From Pseudoneobacillus rhizosphaerae (GTDB lineage: Bacteria > Bacillota > Bacilli > Bacillales > Cytobacillaceae), in assembly GCF_917563885.1 (NCBI RefSeq), contig NZ_CAKJTG010000022.1:1-64000 (forward strand): a stretch of 64,000 bases of DNA, in the 5' to 3' direction. Below, piece after piece: positions 47,672 through 57,269 of the stretch. The notes below the pieces were generated by a model, which saw only the letters and a list, made by a program, of their open reading frames with translations, was not told the DNA's origin and made no database searches. The stretch's first letter is position 1. Each line of letters opens with the position of its first letter. Both the position numbers and the translations under genes were made by a program.

Positions 47672-48172
47672 CTATTCAACATTAGCAGCCCGGTGTGCAA
47701 GACGACTAGATGCCGCAGCGGCAATTGCACCAACAATATCATCTAAAAAGGTATGACATTCACCTGTAGATTTATCATTTAATTTTTGAAGAATCCCAGG
47801 CTTTTGTTTATCGATATATCCATAATTAGTAAACCCTATAGATCCGTACACGTTAACAATGGAAAAAGCTAGAATTTCATCTACCCCATATAAGCCTTCA
47901 TCAATCCCAATAATGGATTGAAGTGGTTCCTCCAATAATCCTTTTTCTGCAAGGATATCTAATTGTATACCTGTTAAAATAGCATTTTGAACCTCTCGTT
48001 TGCAAAGAACACGTTCCACATTGTGGACACAATCCTCCATTAATAAATTCGGATGATATTTTTCTTGTAGGTAAAAAACCAAATCAGCAATATCCTGTAT
48101 CGTTACTCCTCTATCTAATATCCATTGACGTGCAGTATTTACTGTTAAGTCTCGCTTATTGTGATCGGTCAT
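47672..48172 (-). CDS. yutG: Phosphatidylglycerophosphatase A-like protein YutG
   Basis: This 166-residue protein is related to PgpA-type phosphatases (PF04608-like). It has SxGECHTFLDDIVGA near the C-terminus (CHTFLDD), a typical feature, and little hydrophobicity, so it may be soluble, unlike E. coli PgpA. The start ATG follows GGTGAAAT; position next to yutF matches B. subtilis. A substrate is not proven. Confidence 0.8.
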   Translation of the reverse strand: MTDHNKRDLTVNTARQWILDRGVTIQDIADLVFYLQEKYHPNLLMEDCVHNVERVLCKREVQNAILTGIQLDILAEKGLLEEPLQSIIGIDEGLYGVDEILAFSIVNVYGSIGFTNYGYIDKQKPGILQKLNDKSTGECHTFLDDIVGAIAAAASSRLAHRAANVE

Positions 48173-48366
48173 ATGATTTCACCTTTTCTTTATATTTTCA
48201 CTATTTATATAACCTTTTTTCTTAAAATATGCTTAGAAACGGAAAAAGGAACTATAAAGTAATGTTTCTTCTATTCATCATTTCCTTTCAACCTATACTT
48301 ATACCATACTTGATTTCTTAAAAATTGCATATACATGTATTAAGAATAAGGAATAGGGGGGGCATT

Positions 48367-49371
48367 ATGCAAACAAAATGGCTTGAAGAAACTTTTGGCA
48401 TTCGACCAGAAGGGCAAACCCAATTTGGCAGATATGAAGGATTTATTAGTAGGAATCAAATTTATATTATGGCACCTCTTGGAGAAAGTAAAGAATATCT
48501 AATGGAATTAAAAGGAATCGCCGATCATCTTATTCAATCTGGAGATCGAAATATTCTTACTATCATCCAAACTAAGTCGGGAGAACTCTGGGGAGAATGG
48601 GAAGGAAAAAGCTTATGTCTCTTAGCCTGTCAAATGAATGAAAGACAACCAGTACAACAGATCGGCCGCAAGTTAGCCAAATTTCATTTACGAGGATTGA
48701 CGATTCCCTTTAAGGTAGAGCGTACAAGTCGCATTGGACAGTGGAAACAGCTTTGGGAAAAAAGACTTGCTCAAATGGAAGGGGTTTGGCAGTCGAAAAT
48801 GTACCAATCGCCTGAGAATGAATTTGAAAGGATGTTTATTGAATCGTTCCCTTATTATATGGGGGTGACCGAAAATGCGATTCAATATTTAGTAGATACC
48901 GAAATTGATGAAGCACCGGGTCAAACCGATAACGGTACTGTTTGCCATGAACGTTTTTCAAATCAAATCTGGGTAAAGAATTCTCTTTTGAAAAATCCTC
49001 TGGATTGGGTATTTGACCATCGAAGCCGCGATTTAGCGGAATGGACACGTGGTATCTACTTTGAAAGTAAACACGCCCATCATCCGCATATAAGAAAGTT
49101 TTTCCAAGATTATCAAGCATTGTCACCTCTTTCAGCTTTTGGCTGGCGTCTTCTTTATTCACGCTTAGTATTTCCTCTCCATTATTTCGAATGTATTGAG
49201 GAATATTATATTACCCAATCGGAACAGGATAAGAACTGGCAGGAAGAACGGCTTTACAAATTACTTCAAAGTAGTACCGAATATGAAAGGTTTTTAGGAG
49301 AATTTTATCAACTAGCAGATGCACCGATTCGTAAATTAAAAATACCTCATCTAGAATGGCTAATAAATTAG
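48367..49371 (+). CDS. yutH: Spore coat-associated protein YutH
   Basis: This 334-residue protein has a kinase-like fold related to CotS/YutH coat proteins (segment IGRKLAKFHLRG and GAFGWRLLYSRLVFPLHYFE-like end). B. subtilis YutH is a coat-associated protein. Start ATG at 48367 follows GGGGGG; the upstream in-frame ATG at 48325 lacks an SD. It is monocistronic. Confidence 0.83.
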   Translation: MQTKWLEETFGIRPEGQTQFGRYEGFISRNQIYIMAPLGESKEYLMELKGIADHLIQSGDRNILTIIQTKSGELWGEWEGKSLCLLACQMNERQPVQQIGRKLAKFHLRGLTIPFKVERTSRIGQWKQLWEKRLAQMEGVWQSKMYQSPENEFERMFIESFPYYMGVTENAIQYLVDTEIDEAPGQTDNGTVCHERFSNQIWVKNSLLKNPLDWVFDHRSRDLAEWTRGIYFESKHAHHPHIRKFFQDYQALSPLSAFGWRLLYSRLVFPLHYFECIEEYYITQSEQDKNWQEERLYKLLQSSTEYERFLGEFYQLADAPIRKLKIPHLEWLIN

Positions 49372-49449
49372 ACGGAGATAGTCATACATTCAATAAAAAA
49401 ATCTGATAAAATTGGGAGGGGAACTATTGATTTTGGAAGGGGAATTAGA

Positions 49450-50436
49450 ATGAGACCTTATATTTACATCACAAGGAAACTACCAGCAGATATCGTTCAA
49501 GTTTTGCATGACCACTATGAAGTGGGCATGTGGGACAAAGAAGACGTTCCAGTACCAAAAGATGTATTACTAAAAGAGGTTAAGCGTGCAGATGCGCTTT
49601 TAACCATGCTTTCAGACAAGATTGATTCAGAAGTTTTAGAGGCTAGCGAAAGACTTAAAGTAGTCGCTAACTTTGCGGTAGGTTTTAATAATATCGATAT
49701 AAAGGCTGCTACAGAAAGAGGGATTGCGGTGTGTAATACGCCGGATGTGTTAACGGATACTACTGCCGATTTAACCTTCTCTTTATTGTTAGCGACTGCT
49801 AGACGAATTGTAGAAGCAGCTGAATATATAAAAAAAGATTTATGGAAGGGTTCAAGTCCATTATTTTTTGCTGGACATGACATTCACCATAAAACGATTG
49901 GGATTGTTGGTATGGGTCGCATTGGTGAAACGGTAGCGAAACGAGCAACAGGATTTGATATGAATATTCTATATCACAATCGTACACGAAAACTTGAAGC
50001 AGAAAGAGAGTTAGGCGTACAATACTCACCATTCAACGACTTAGTGAAACAATCGGATTTTATCGTTTGTTTAACACCGTTAACGGATGAAACGGAAAAT
50101 TTATTTACACGTGAAGTTTTTCAGCAAATGAAACCTTCTGCTATTTTTGTTAATGTGTCCCGTGGACCGGTAGTCGATGAAAAGGCTCTTTATCAGGCAC
50201 TTGTAGAAGGGGAGATTGCTGGAGCTGGTTTGGATGTTTTTGAAGTAGAGCCAATTAATGCGTCTCACCCCTTACTTCAATTATCAAACGTTGTTGCCAT
50301 CCCTCATATTGGTAGTTCAACGATTGATACCCGTATCACAATGATGAACCTTTGCATTGATAATATCATGCAAGTTTTAGCAGGCAAAGAACCAAAGACT
50401 ATAGTTAATAAAGACTGGCAAACAGTAATAAAATAA
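49450..50436 (+). CDS. D-2-hydroxyacid dehydrogenase
   Basis: This 328-residue NAD(P)-dependent enzyme of the glyoxylate/hydroxypyruvate reductase type has the Rossmann motif GMGRIGETVA (near 152), NVSRGPVVDE (near 234), catalytic Arg, and HIGSSTIDTR (near 287). It probably reduces glyoxylate, hydroxypyruvate or a similar 2-keto acid. GGAAGGGG precedes the ATG. It lies upstream of hom-thrCB but a terminator-like stem and own promoter separate them. Confidence 0.9.
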   Translation: MRPYIYITRKLPADIVQVLHDHYEVGMWDKEDVPVPKDVLLKEVKRADALLTMLSDKIDSEVLEASERLKVVANFAVGFNNIDIKAATERGIAVCNTPDVLTDTTADLTFSLLLATARRIVEAAEYIKKDLWKGSSPLFFAGHDIHHKTIGIVGMGRIGETVAKRATGFDMNILYHNRTRKLEAERELGVQYSPFNDLVKQSDFIVCLTPLTDETENLFTREVFQQMKPSAIFVNVSRGPVVDEKALYQALVEGEIAGAGLDVFEVEPINASHPLLQLSNVVAIPHIGSSTIDTRITMMNLCIDNIMQVLAGKEPKTIVNKDWQTVIK

Positions 50437-50443
50437 TGAACTG

Positions 50444-50504
50444 AGTTTCCTGAGGAAAATGGGTGTATTTTACATCAACTATTCTTTAGGAAACTTTGTT
50501 TTTT
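50444..50504 (+). terminator. Weak terminator after hydroxyacid dehydrogenase
   Basis: AGTTTCCT (50444-50451) pairs with AGGAAACT (50488-50495) over a 36-base loop; TTGTTTTTTT follows. Confidence 0.55.
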
Positions 50505-50527
50505 TATTTTTTTTAAAAATATACCCA

Positions 50528-50556
50528 TTGTAATAGATGTTAAATAGTTCTATAAT
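50528..50556 (+). promoter_or_regulatory. Sigma-A promoter of hom-thrCB
   Basis: TTGTAA (50528-50533) and TATAAT (50551-50556) are 17 bases apart, with the -10 box at consensus. Confidence 0.75.
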
Positions 50557-50611
50557 GTCCATTATATAAAAACATTTGTGTTCCACGGATGGACAACAAG
50601 GGGGAAAAATG

Positions 50612-51910
50612 ATGAAAGCAATCTCGATAGGTTTATTTGGACTAGGTACAGTTGGTAGCGGAGTTGTAAATATTATTGAAAATCACCAAGATAAGCTCAT
50701 GCACCAAGTCGGTTGTCCTGTTAAAATCAGAAAAATCCTAGTGCAAGATATAAATAAAAATCGAGGTGTCTCGGTCGATCCGTTACTTTTAACGACCAAT
50801 CCAAATGAAATTTTAGATGATCCTGATATTGATGTCATCATTGAAGTAATGGGTGGAATAGTTGAAACGAAGAAGAATATTATTGCTGCTCTTCAGAATG
50901 GAAAGCATGTCGTCACGGCCAATAAAGATTTAATGGCTCTACATGGTTCGGAATTATTAACTGTTGCTTCGGAAAGTGGCTGTGATTTGTATTATGAAGC
51001 TAGTGTAGCTGGAGGCATTCCTATTATACGAACGTTAGTAGACGGATTAGCATCAGATCGAATCGTGAAGATGATGGGAATAGTGAATGGGACAACGAAC
51101 TTTATATTAACGAAAATGAGTCAGGAGGGTAAAGCCTACCAATCCGTTTTAAAAGAGGCACAAGAATTAGGATTTGCAGAATCAGATCCAACTTCAGATG
51201 TTGAAGGTTTAGATGCTGCAAGAAAAATGACGATTTTAGCGACGTTAGGTTTTTCAATGAAAATTGACTTGGAGGATGTAAAAGTAAGTGGTATTTCCAA
51301 CATTTCAGAGGAAGATTTACAATATGGGAAACAGTTAGGGTATACAATGAAATTAATTGGTCATGCACATCGAGATGGGGAAAAAGTTGAGGTAAGTGTT
51401 CAACCTACCCTATTATCTAATCGTCACCCATTAGCATCCGTAAATAATGAATATAACGCTATTTATGTTTATGGGGAAGCGGTTGGCGAAACGATGTTTT
51501 ATGGACCAGGAGCAGGTAGTTTACCGACAGCCACTGCAATTGTTTCTGATTTAGTAGCCGTAATGAAGAACATGCGTTTAGGAGTAAATGGAAAAAATGC
51601 TGTTACACCACAGTATCCAAAAATCCTAAAAGATGAGGCAGAGAAGTACTCGAAATATTTCCTTCGCCTTCATGTGAAGGATGAAGTAGGTGTGTTTGCA
51701 GGGATTACGTCTATCTTTGCACAATATGGGGTCAGTTTTGAAAAAATCCTTCAATTACCTGTGAAAAAAAATGAAGTGGCTGAAATTGTACTTGTAACGC
51801 ATCAGGCAGCTTCGAGTGAATATCAAAATATTTTAACATTATTACGTGATTTATCATTTGTAAAAGAGATCAAAAGTACTTATCGAGTTGAGGGGAGTTC
51901 CGTTTCATGA
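50612..51910 (+). CDS. hom: Homoserine dehydrogenase
   Basis: This 432-residue enzyme reduces aspartate semialdehyde to homoserine. Rossmann motif [11 protein letters not shown], catalytic domain motif [11 protein letters not shown], and a C-terminal ACT domain (about 350-428) for threonine feedback. ATG 50612 follows AAGGGGG. Its stop overlaps the thrC start by four bases. It leads the threonine operon. Confidence 0.96.
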   Translation: MKAISIGLFGLGTVGSGVVNIIENHQDKLMHQVGCPVKIRKILVQDINKNRGVSVDPLLLTTNPNEILDDPDIDVIIEVMGGIVETKKNIIAALQNGKHVVTANKDLMALHGSELLTVASESGCDLYYEASVAGGIPIIRTLVDGLASDRIVKMMGIVNGTTNFILTKMSQEGKAYQSVLKEAQELGFAESDPTSDVEGLDAARKMTILATLGFSMKIDLEDVKVSGISNISEEDLQYGKQLGYTMKLIGHAHRDGEKVEVSVQPTLLSNRHPLASVNNEYNAIYVYGEAVGETMFYGPGAGSLPTATAIVSDLVAVMKNMRLGVNGKNAVTPQYPKILKDEAEKYSKYFLRLHVKDEVGVFAGITSIFAQYGVSFEKILQLPVKKNEVAEIVLVTHQAASSEYQNILTLLRDLSFVKEIKSTYRVEGSSVS

Positions 51911-52971
51911 GATGGCAAGGCCTTATCCAGGAATACAAACGATTTTTACCAATCAATGAGAACACACCTTTCCTAACATTAAATGAAGGAAATACACCAC
52001 TAATTTCACTCCAAAACCTCTCGAAAAAATGGGGAGTTGACTTGCATGTAAAGGTAGAAGGTGCGAATCCCACGGGCTCTTTTAAGGATAGAGGAATGGT
52101 TATGGCAGTGGCAAAAGCGGTAGAAGATGGGAGTAAAAGTATCATCTGTGCTTCAACAGGTAACACATCTGCTTCCGCTGCAGCTTATGCCGCACGAGCA
52201 GGACTTAGATGTATCATCGTTATCCCAAATGGAAAAATTGCGCTCGGTAAATTAGCGCAAGCAATGATGTATGGAGCAGAAATTTTTTCAATCGAAGGAA
52301 ACTTTGATGAAGCATTAAGAATGGTTAGGAAAATAAGTGAACAAGAACCGATTACCCTTGTTAATTCTGTCAATCCCTATCGTTTAGAAGGTCAAAAGAC
52401 AGCTGCGTTTGAAATTTGTGATCAATTGGGGGAAGCACCAGAAGTATTAGCGATACCTGTAGGTAATGCTGGAAATATTAGTGCCTATTGGAAGGGCTTT
52501 AAGGAATATGCAATTAAGAAAGGTACAACTCTCCCAAAAATGTATGGTTTTGAAGCAGAAGGAGCAGCAGCAATCGTTAATAATCGTGTAATTGAAAATC
52601 CTGAAACGATTGCAACAGCGATTCGCATTGGAAATCCAGCTAGCTGGCCACTTGCGAGTGCTGCGGTAGAAGAGTCAAATGGATTAATAGATGCTGTTAG
52701 CGATGAAGAAATATTGCAAGCTTATAAATGGTTAGCAAAGGATGAAGGGATATTTGCAGAGCCAGCCTCATGTGCATCCATTGCTGGAATTTATAAACAA
52801 ATTCAAAAAAGATCAATACTTCCTGGCACAAAAATTGTCGCAGTTTTAACTGGAAATGGTTTAAAAGATCCTGATATAGCCATCAACTGTAGCTCCATTA
52901 AACCGATTTATTTACCGAATGATGAAAAGGTCGTCGTAAACTATATACGTGGAGCAGTTCATCATGGTTAA
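51907..52971 (+). CDS. thrC: Threonine synthase
   Basis: This 354-residue PLP enzyme converts O-phosphohomoserine to threonine. The PLP lysine lies in [11 protein letters not shown] (near 59) and the phosphate-binding loop in [11 protein letters not shown]. It is the short (class II-like) type usual in Bacillus. It starts within the hom stop (ATGA) and overlaps thrB by eight bases. Confidence 0.96.
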   Translation: MRWQGLIQEYKRFLPINENTPFLTLNEGNTPLISLQNLSKKWGVDLHVKVEGANPTGSFKDRGMVMAVAKAVEDGSKSIICASTGNTSASAAAYAARAGLRCIIVIPNGKIALGKLAQAMMYGAEIFSIEGNFDEALRMVRKISEQEPITLVNSVNPYRLEGQKTAAFEICDQLGEAPEVLAIPVGNAGNISAYWKGFKEYAIKKGTTLPKMYGFEAEGAAAIVNNRVIENPETIATAIRIGNPASWPLASAAVEESNGLIDAVSDEEILQAYKWLAKDEGIFAEPASCASIAGIYKQIQKRSILPGTKIVAVLTGNGLKDPDIAINCSSIKPIYLPNDEKVVVNYIRGAVHHG

Positions 52972-53872
52972 ACCATTTTCAATCAAAGTGCCTGCTAGTA
53001 CCGCGAATTTGGGGCCAGGCTTTGACTCAGTAGGTTTGGCGTTAAGCTTATATTTAACATTAGAAGTAGAACCCTCAATGAATTGGGAGTTTTCAACCAC
53101 CTCCCAAGTATTAGAGGGGCTTCCATCTGATGAATCACATTATATATATCAGATTGCGAAGCGGGTTTCCAAGCGTTATGAATGCAGCCTACCGGCTTGT
53201 AAAGTGAAATTGGAATCGGATATTCCATTAGCAAGAGGGCTAGGGTCAAGTGCTACAGCAATCATTGCAGGTATCGAGCTTGCAGATCAATTAGGTGATT
53301 TACAACTGTCTAAGGAAGAAAAACTTGTCATTGCTACAGAACTGGAAGGACATCCTGACAATGTTGGGGCATCATTATTCGGTGGGCTTGTTATTGGAAG
53401 TTATCATCAAAGTGATGTTCAACTACTTTCCTTTACTGATCTTCCCTTTGAAATGGTTGCTTTTATTCCAAAACACACGCTGCTCACAAAGGAATCGCGT
53501 CAAGTTTTACCAGAACAATTACCTTTCAATGTAGCAGTAGAAGCTTCTTCAATGGCCAATGTATTAGTCGCTGCATTAATTAGTGGAAATGGGGAGATGG
53601 CCGGAAAAATGATGGAAAGGGACCTATTACATCAACCTTATCGAAAGAAATTAATTCCTTATTACGAAGAAATTACTCGTGTTTCTAGAGAAAATGGAGC
53701 ATTTGGAGTGGCTTTAAGCGGAGCGGGCCCTACGCTTTTAGCATTTGTAGAAAAAGATCATGGAACAACCTTATTAGATACTGTCCAAGTAATTTTTCCT
53801 GAATTAGACACAAAAGTCTTAAAAATTGATAGAAATGGTAGTGTAGTTAGAAAAAAAAGCGATTCTGCTTAA
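52964..53872 (+). CDS. thrB: Homoserine kinase
   Basis: This 302-residue GHMP kinase phosphorylates homoserine. The ATP loop is [13 protein letters not shown] (near 90), and the N-terminal [13 protein letters not shown] and C-terminal [13 protein letters not shown] motifs are diagnostic. ATG 52964 follows GGAGCAG; the in-frame GTG at 52949 is less likely. It is the last gene of the operon. Confidence 0.95.
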   Translation: MVKPFSIKVPASTANLGPGFDSVGLALSLYLTLEVEPSMNWEFSTTSQVLEGLPSDESHYIYQIAKRVSKRYECSLPACKVKLESDIPLARGLGSSATAIIAGIELADQLGDLQLSKEEKLVIATELEGHPDNVGASLFGGLVIGSYHQSDVQLLSFTDLPFEMVAFIPKHTLLTKESRQVLPEQLPFNVAVEASSMANVLVAALISGNGEMAGKMMERDLLHQPYRKKLIPYYEEITRVSRENGAFGVALSGAGPTLLAFVEKDHGTTLLDTVQVIFPELDTKVLKIDRNGSVVRKKSDSA

Positions 53873-53891
53873 AAACAGAATCGCTTTTTAA
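53854..53891. terminator. Bidirectional terminator between thrB and yutI
   Basis: AAAAAGCGATTCTG pairs with CAGAATCGCTTTTT (ending 53890); A- and T-runs flank the stem on both sides. Confidence 0.88.
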
Positions 53892-53905
53892 CTTAATTTT
53901 TACTT

Positions 53906-54142
53906 TTAGAATACTTGCTCTACTTCAACTACGCCTGGAACTTCCTCTAAAAGAGCTCTTTCAATTCCAGCCTTTAAAGTAATTGTTGAGCTTGGGCAGC
54001 TACCGCAAGCACCAAGTAAACGAAGCTTTACAATTCCATCCTCTACATCAACAAGCTCACAATCTCCTCCATCGCGAAGAAGGAATGGGCGCAATTTATC
54101 TAATACTTCTTGAACTTCTACTTTAATATCTTGTTCTGACAT
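53906..54142 (-). CDS. yutI: NifU-like Fe-S carrier YutI
   Basis: This 78-residue protein is a NifU C-terminal domain (Nfu-type) with the cluster-binding CGSCPSS motif (C-x2-C near 46-49). It ferries Fe-S clusters from SUF to target proteins. It is alone and minus-strand, diverging from yuzD. Confidence 0.93.
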   Translation of the reverse strand: MSEQDIKVEVQEVLDKLRPFLLRDGGDCELVDVEDGIVKLRLLGACGSCPSSTITLKAGIERALLEEVPGVVEVEQVF

Positions 54143-54287
54143 TCTTTATCGACTCCTTTCCTAACTTTATTATAATCATTATTAGAGGAAAAATCTATTC
54201 TGGAAACTGTAAACCCTGGAATTAAAAAAAATAGGTTTTTGATATAATGATGTTGTAAAATAGAGATAAAAGGAAAGGGTGGGAGAA

Positions 54288-54614
54288 GTGAAAAATAAAT
54301 CGGTTGAGATTATTGTTTATGGGGCAGAGGTACTATGTCCAAGTTGCGTTAATCTACCATCTTCAAAAGAAACGTATGAATGGCTCGAGGCAGCCATCAC
54401 AAGAAAATATGTAAATCAACCTTTTACAATTACGTATGTTGATATATTCAATCCACCAATCGATGAACAGAAAAAAGAATTTGCAGCTCGTGTCATTGAA
54501 GAGGATATGTTTTATCCTGTTGTTTTATTAGAGGGTAAAGTGGTTGGGGAAGGTAATCCAAAATTAAAAACCATTTATGCGGAATTGGAAAAATACGGAT
54601 ACTCCGCAGATTAG
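54288..54614 (+). CDS. yuzD: YuzD family, DUF1462
   Basis: This 108-residue protein has a thioredoxin-like N-terminus with CPSCVNLPSS (CxxC near 13) and DYIFNPP-like segments; it corresponds to YuzD in Bacillus, structure known but function unknown. GTG 54288 follows GGTGGGAG; the GTG at 54279 is less well placed. It diverges from yutI. Confidence 0.83.
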   Translation: MKNKSVEIIVYGAEVLCPSCVNLPSSKETYEWLEAAITRKYVNQPFTITYVDIFNPPIDEQKKEFAARVIEEDMFYPVVLLEGKVVGEGNPKLKTIYAELEKYGYSAD

Positions 54615-54615
54615 T

Positions 54616-54650
54616 AAAAAAGGAGGTGGCTGAATTGCCAACTCCTTTTT
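54616..54650. terminator. Terminator between yuzD and yutJ
   Basis: AAAAAGGAG plus GGC pair with GCC plus CTCCTTTTT around a short loop with a GT/AA mismatch. The convergent genes share it. Confidence 0.8.
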
Positions 54651-54651
54651 A

Positions 54652-55716
54652 TCACCCTTTATGATATTTATACATCCATAATATTCCTGATTTAATTAGT
54701 CTCGCCACACGACCAGTAATAGGTCGATCAGCTACTAATCCAAATCCATGTTTTTTACCTAACGAACCAAGAATACCTTTTAATTTTATTGGCGGGAAAG
54801 AGGATGGTGGTTCTTCACCTTTCCAGCGCTTTACTAAAACTTGGACAACTTGTTCTGCTTGACCTTCCGCAAGCTGAGCGCTCGGAGCATGTGGTAAGCT
54901 TGCACAATCTCCAATTACAAAGACACTCTCGTCATTTGGTAAATGATGCCTAGGAGTTATGACAACACGATCTTGATTGTCTTTTTCAACATCCATTTCT
55001 CTTACGATTTGATTAGGCTGAATGCCAGCCGTCCAGACAATGATATCACATGCAATCGGTTCGTCATGGTTGAACAAGTGATTACGTTCAACACGGGTAA
55101 TATTTGCTTTATTTACGATATGAACACCATGTGAATCAAACCAATTTTGTACATATTGACTTAGCTTATTTGGAAACGCGGATAGAATATATTCACCACG
55201 ATCAAATAATAAAATCTTAAGATCTGGTCGACTTTCATAAAGCTCGCTTGCAAGTTCAACACCACTAAGACCAGCCCCTACGATTCCTACAGTTGACCCC
55301 GGTGCAAGATTATTTAACGCTTGATATGTTTCACGGGACTTTTCAATGGTTTGAATACTATAAGTGTTCTCACTAGCACCAGGAACATTGTGATACTTAT
55401 CCTCACAACCAAGACCAATAATTAACTCATCATATTTTTCTTGATCATCTTTTAAGAGAACAAGCTTATTCTGTAGGTCAACTCCAGTTACTTCTCCATA
55501 TTTTACATTCACTTGAGGGTGCTCGGGGAATGACACCCGAATATGCTGGTCTGAAATGGTCCCTGCAGCAAGTGCGTAGTATTCTGTTTTTAAGCAATGA
55601 TAGGGAACTCGGTCAATTAAGGTAATGGAGACATCAGCAGGTAGCTGATTAGGTAAAAGTTCATTTAATACTCTCATTCCTCCATAACCGCCGCCAAGAA
55701 TGACAAGTTTTTTCAT
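54652..55716 (-). CDS. yutJ: NADH dehydrogenase-like flavoprotein YutJ
   Basis: This 354-residue FAD/NAD(P)-binding protein of the type II NADH dehydrogenase group has GGGYGGMRVL (residue 8), GAGLSGVELA (near 160) and GDCAS (near 270). It is a paralogue of the Ndh at 58671, but shorter, and its electron acceptor is not known. GAGATATAC precedes the ATG with weak SD AAGGAG. A hairpin (55743-55779) is upstream. Confidence 0.86.
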   Translation of the reverse strand: MKKLVILGGGYGGMRVLNELLPNQLPADVSITLIDRVPYHCLKTEYYALAAGTISDQHIRVSFPEHPQVNVKYGEVTGVDLQNKLVLLKDDQEKYDELIIGLGCEDKYHNVPGASENTYSIQTIEKSRETYQALNNLAPGSTVGIVGAGLSGVELASELYESRPDLKILLFDRGEYILSAFPNKLSQYVQNWFDSHGVHIVNKANITRVERNHLFNHDEPIACDIIVWTAGIQPNQIVREMDVEKDNQDRVVITPRHHLPNDESVFVIGDCASLPHAPSAQLAEGQAEQVVQVLVKRWKGEEPPSSFPPIKLKGILGSLGKKHGFGLVADRPITGRVARLIKSGILWMYKYHKG

Positions 55717-55742
55717 GTTGTATATCTCCTTTTTCTCTCAAG

Positions 55743-55779
55743 GATGTTTTCGCAGAAATTGTTTTTCTTCGAAAACATC
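55743..55779. repeat. Hairpin upstream of yutJ, MITE-related
   Basis: GATGTTTTCG (55743-55752) and CGAAAACATC (55770-55779) are perfect arms. The left half resembles the ends of the 12785-12948 element (GGMTGTTTTCGCAnAnATTG). No other feature was recognised in 55717-55977 apart from the AAAGAAGGTAGG promoter-proximal area. Confidence 0.5.
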
Positions 55780-55977
55780 TTAATAACGAATCAATTCTTC
55801 GTTTTATTTAGTAAATGAGACTTCTTTTATATATTTTAGCCAAAACAAAGTATATCTAATATGTGTCCAAATCACAACAGTTTCGCGAAAGTATTGACAA
55901 TTCAGTTTTTTGAGTATTTTATTGACGATTTTTTAGAAAGAAGGTAGGATAAACTTTGTAGTGGAGAGGTGAAATGA

Positions 55978-56217
55978 ATGATTAAACCAATCATTGAATT
56001 TTGTATAAGTAATCTGGCAAGCGGTGCTCAAAAGGCCCTGGAGCAGCTTGAAAGAGACCCTGATTTGGATGTCATTGAATACGGTTGCTTAGGCTATTGT
56101 GGAAAATGTGCTTCGACCCTTTATGCCCTTGTGAATGGGGAAGTGGTTACAGGTGAAACCCCTGAGGCGCTTGTAGAAAATATATATCAATTTTTAGAGG
56201 AAAACCCAATGTTTTAA
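55978..56217 (+). CDS. yuzB: YuzB (DUF1450)
   Basis: This 79-residue protein has the conserved [22 protein letters not shown] segment (split cysteines C38, C42 and C45 area), which suggests metal or Fe-S binding. B. subtilis YuzB is the match by memory; its function is unknown. The start is ATG after GAGAGGTG. Confidence 0.85.
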   Translation: MIKPIIEFCISNLASGAQKALEQLERDPDLDVIEYGCLGYCGKCASTLYALVNGEVVTGETPEALVENIYQFLEENPMF

Positions 56218-56225
56218 TTATATAA

Positions 56226-56271
56226 AAGCTGGTTCTACAGATATTATTTTTCTGAGATCTGGCTTTTTTTC
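56226..56271 (+). terminator. Terminator after yuzB
   Basis: AAGCTGGTTCT (56227-56237) pairs with AGATCTGGCTT (56255-56265), with G-U pairs, then seven T residues. Confidence 0.72.
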
Positions 56272-56434
56272 TTATAAAAAATAGTCATTCGTCTTTACGT
56301 AAATGATAACGAATAATATGATGAACTATACTATCATAGGCTGTTAAAAGAAAGCAATCGAGGAGCAGTATAGTTGAGATAAATCACAGTGATGTATATA
56401 CTTTAATTAAAATCTCCAAGGAGGGGAAAAGTTA

Positions 56435-56797
56435 ATGAGTGAAATCGTTCAGATTACAGAAGCAGCAGCTTTACAAATAAAAGATATGATGAAACAAAAT
56501 GAAGAAGAAGGTGCATTCCTTCGAGTCGGAGTTCAGGGTGGAGGATGTAGTGGCCTTTCTTATGGTATGGGCTTTGAACAGGAAAAGTCGGAAAAGGATA
56601 TTGAGTTTGAAGCATTTGGAATAAAAGTTGTTGTCAATAAAGAAGATGCCCCTATCTTAAATGGTACAAAAATTGATTACAAACAATCCATGATGGGCGG
56701 TGGCTTCACCATCGACAACCCGAATGCGATTGCTTCTTGTGGCTGTGGGTCTTCATTCCGTACTGCAACACAAACAGGAACACCTGAAGAGTGTTAA
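56435..56797 (+). CDS. yutM: A-type Fe-S carrier YutM (HesB/IscA-like)
   Basis: This 120-residue protein of the ErpA/IscA/HesB group has the three cysteine positions: GGCSGLSY (near 35) and CGCGSSF (near 104-106). It passes Fe-S clusters to targets. AAGGAGGGG precedes the ATG. Terminator at 56805. With suf, YutI and LipA it completes the window's Fe-S set. Confidence 0.93.
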   Translation: MSEIVQITEAAALQIKDMMKQNEEEGAFLRVGVQGGGCSGLSYGMGFEQEKSEKDIEFEAFGIKVVVNKEDAPILNGTKIDYKQSMMGGGFTIDNPNAIASCGCGSSFRTATQTGTPEEC

Positions 56798-56804
56798 TGA
56801 AGTG

Positions 56805-56830
56805 CCTTCTCAATCGAGAAGGTTTTTTTT
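56805..56830 (+). terminator. Terminator after yutM
   Basis: CCTTCTC (56805-56811) pairs with GAGAAGG (56816-56822) across an AATC loop, then eight T residues. Confidence 0.88.
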
Positions 56831-56955
56831 GTAACTATGATTGAATAAATGATAGAGCACATTTCAAAAAAAATAGGTTTTCACCCTTACAACTTGTACA
56901 AGTACTACATAGGATACATCGTAGTACAATTTAATCTAGAAAAGGTGGGAAAACC

Positions 56956-57201
56956 GTGAGCTGTAGGAGAGATAGAGTTGCAGGAGTTTCTGACAGAAAT
57001 TGCGACAGAGACCGTAACAATCGTTGTTGTAGAAACCGTGATGATCGTGTTGCAGGAACAGAAGACAGAAATCGAGATAGAGATCGTGATAGATGTTGTC
57101 GTAGAGACCGTAATGATCGTGTTGCAGGTGCAGAAGATAGAAATCGTGATAGAAATCGTTGTTGTTGCAACAGATGTAATTTTCGTGGATTCTGGTTCTA
57201 A
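56956..57201 (+). CDS. Arg/Asp/Cys-rich repeat protein, coat-like
   Basis: This 81-residue protein is made of three 24-residue repeats of the form DRVAG-x2-DRN-x-DRDR, then RCC, ending in CCCNRCNFRGFWF. Arg, Asp, Asn and Cys make up most of it, and cysteines occur in pairs. GTG 56956 follows AAGGTGGGAAAA at a good distance. It resembles low-complexity, cross-linked spore coat or crust proteins; I do not recognise the family. The 72-bp DNA repeat suggests it evolves by expansion. Confidence 0.75.
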   Translation: MSCRRDRVAGVSDRNCDRDRNNRCCRNRDDRVAGTEDRNRDRDRDRCCRRDRNDRVAGAEDRNRDRNRCCCNRCNFRGFWF

Positions 57202-57208
57202 TATTAAA

Positions 57209-57264
57209 ACATTAACACATGAAAGCGACGGGGGCTCTCCCCCGCCGCTTTCATGTGTTAATGT
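57209..57264. terminator. Long hairpin after coat-like gene
   Basis: Perfect 19-base arms (57209-57227 and 57246-57264; ACATTAACACATGAAAGCG) enclose an inner GGGGG/CCCCC stem with a CTCT loop. It lies between convergent genes, abutting yumC, so it is a likely bidirectional terminator. The core resembles the 2609-2680 hairpins. Confidence 0.8.
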
Positions 57265-57269
57265 GTCCT

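Noticed and set aside
49515-49883. 122-codon minus-strand ORF inside the hydroxyacid dehydrogenase gene
   Set aside because: It is fully contained antisense to a strong gene and has Ser/Leu-rich shadow composition.
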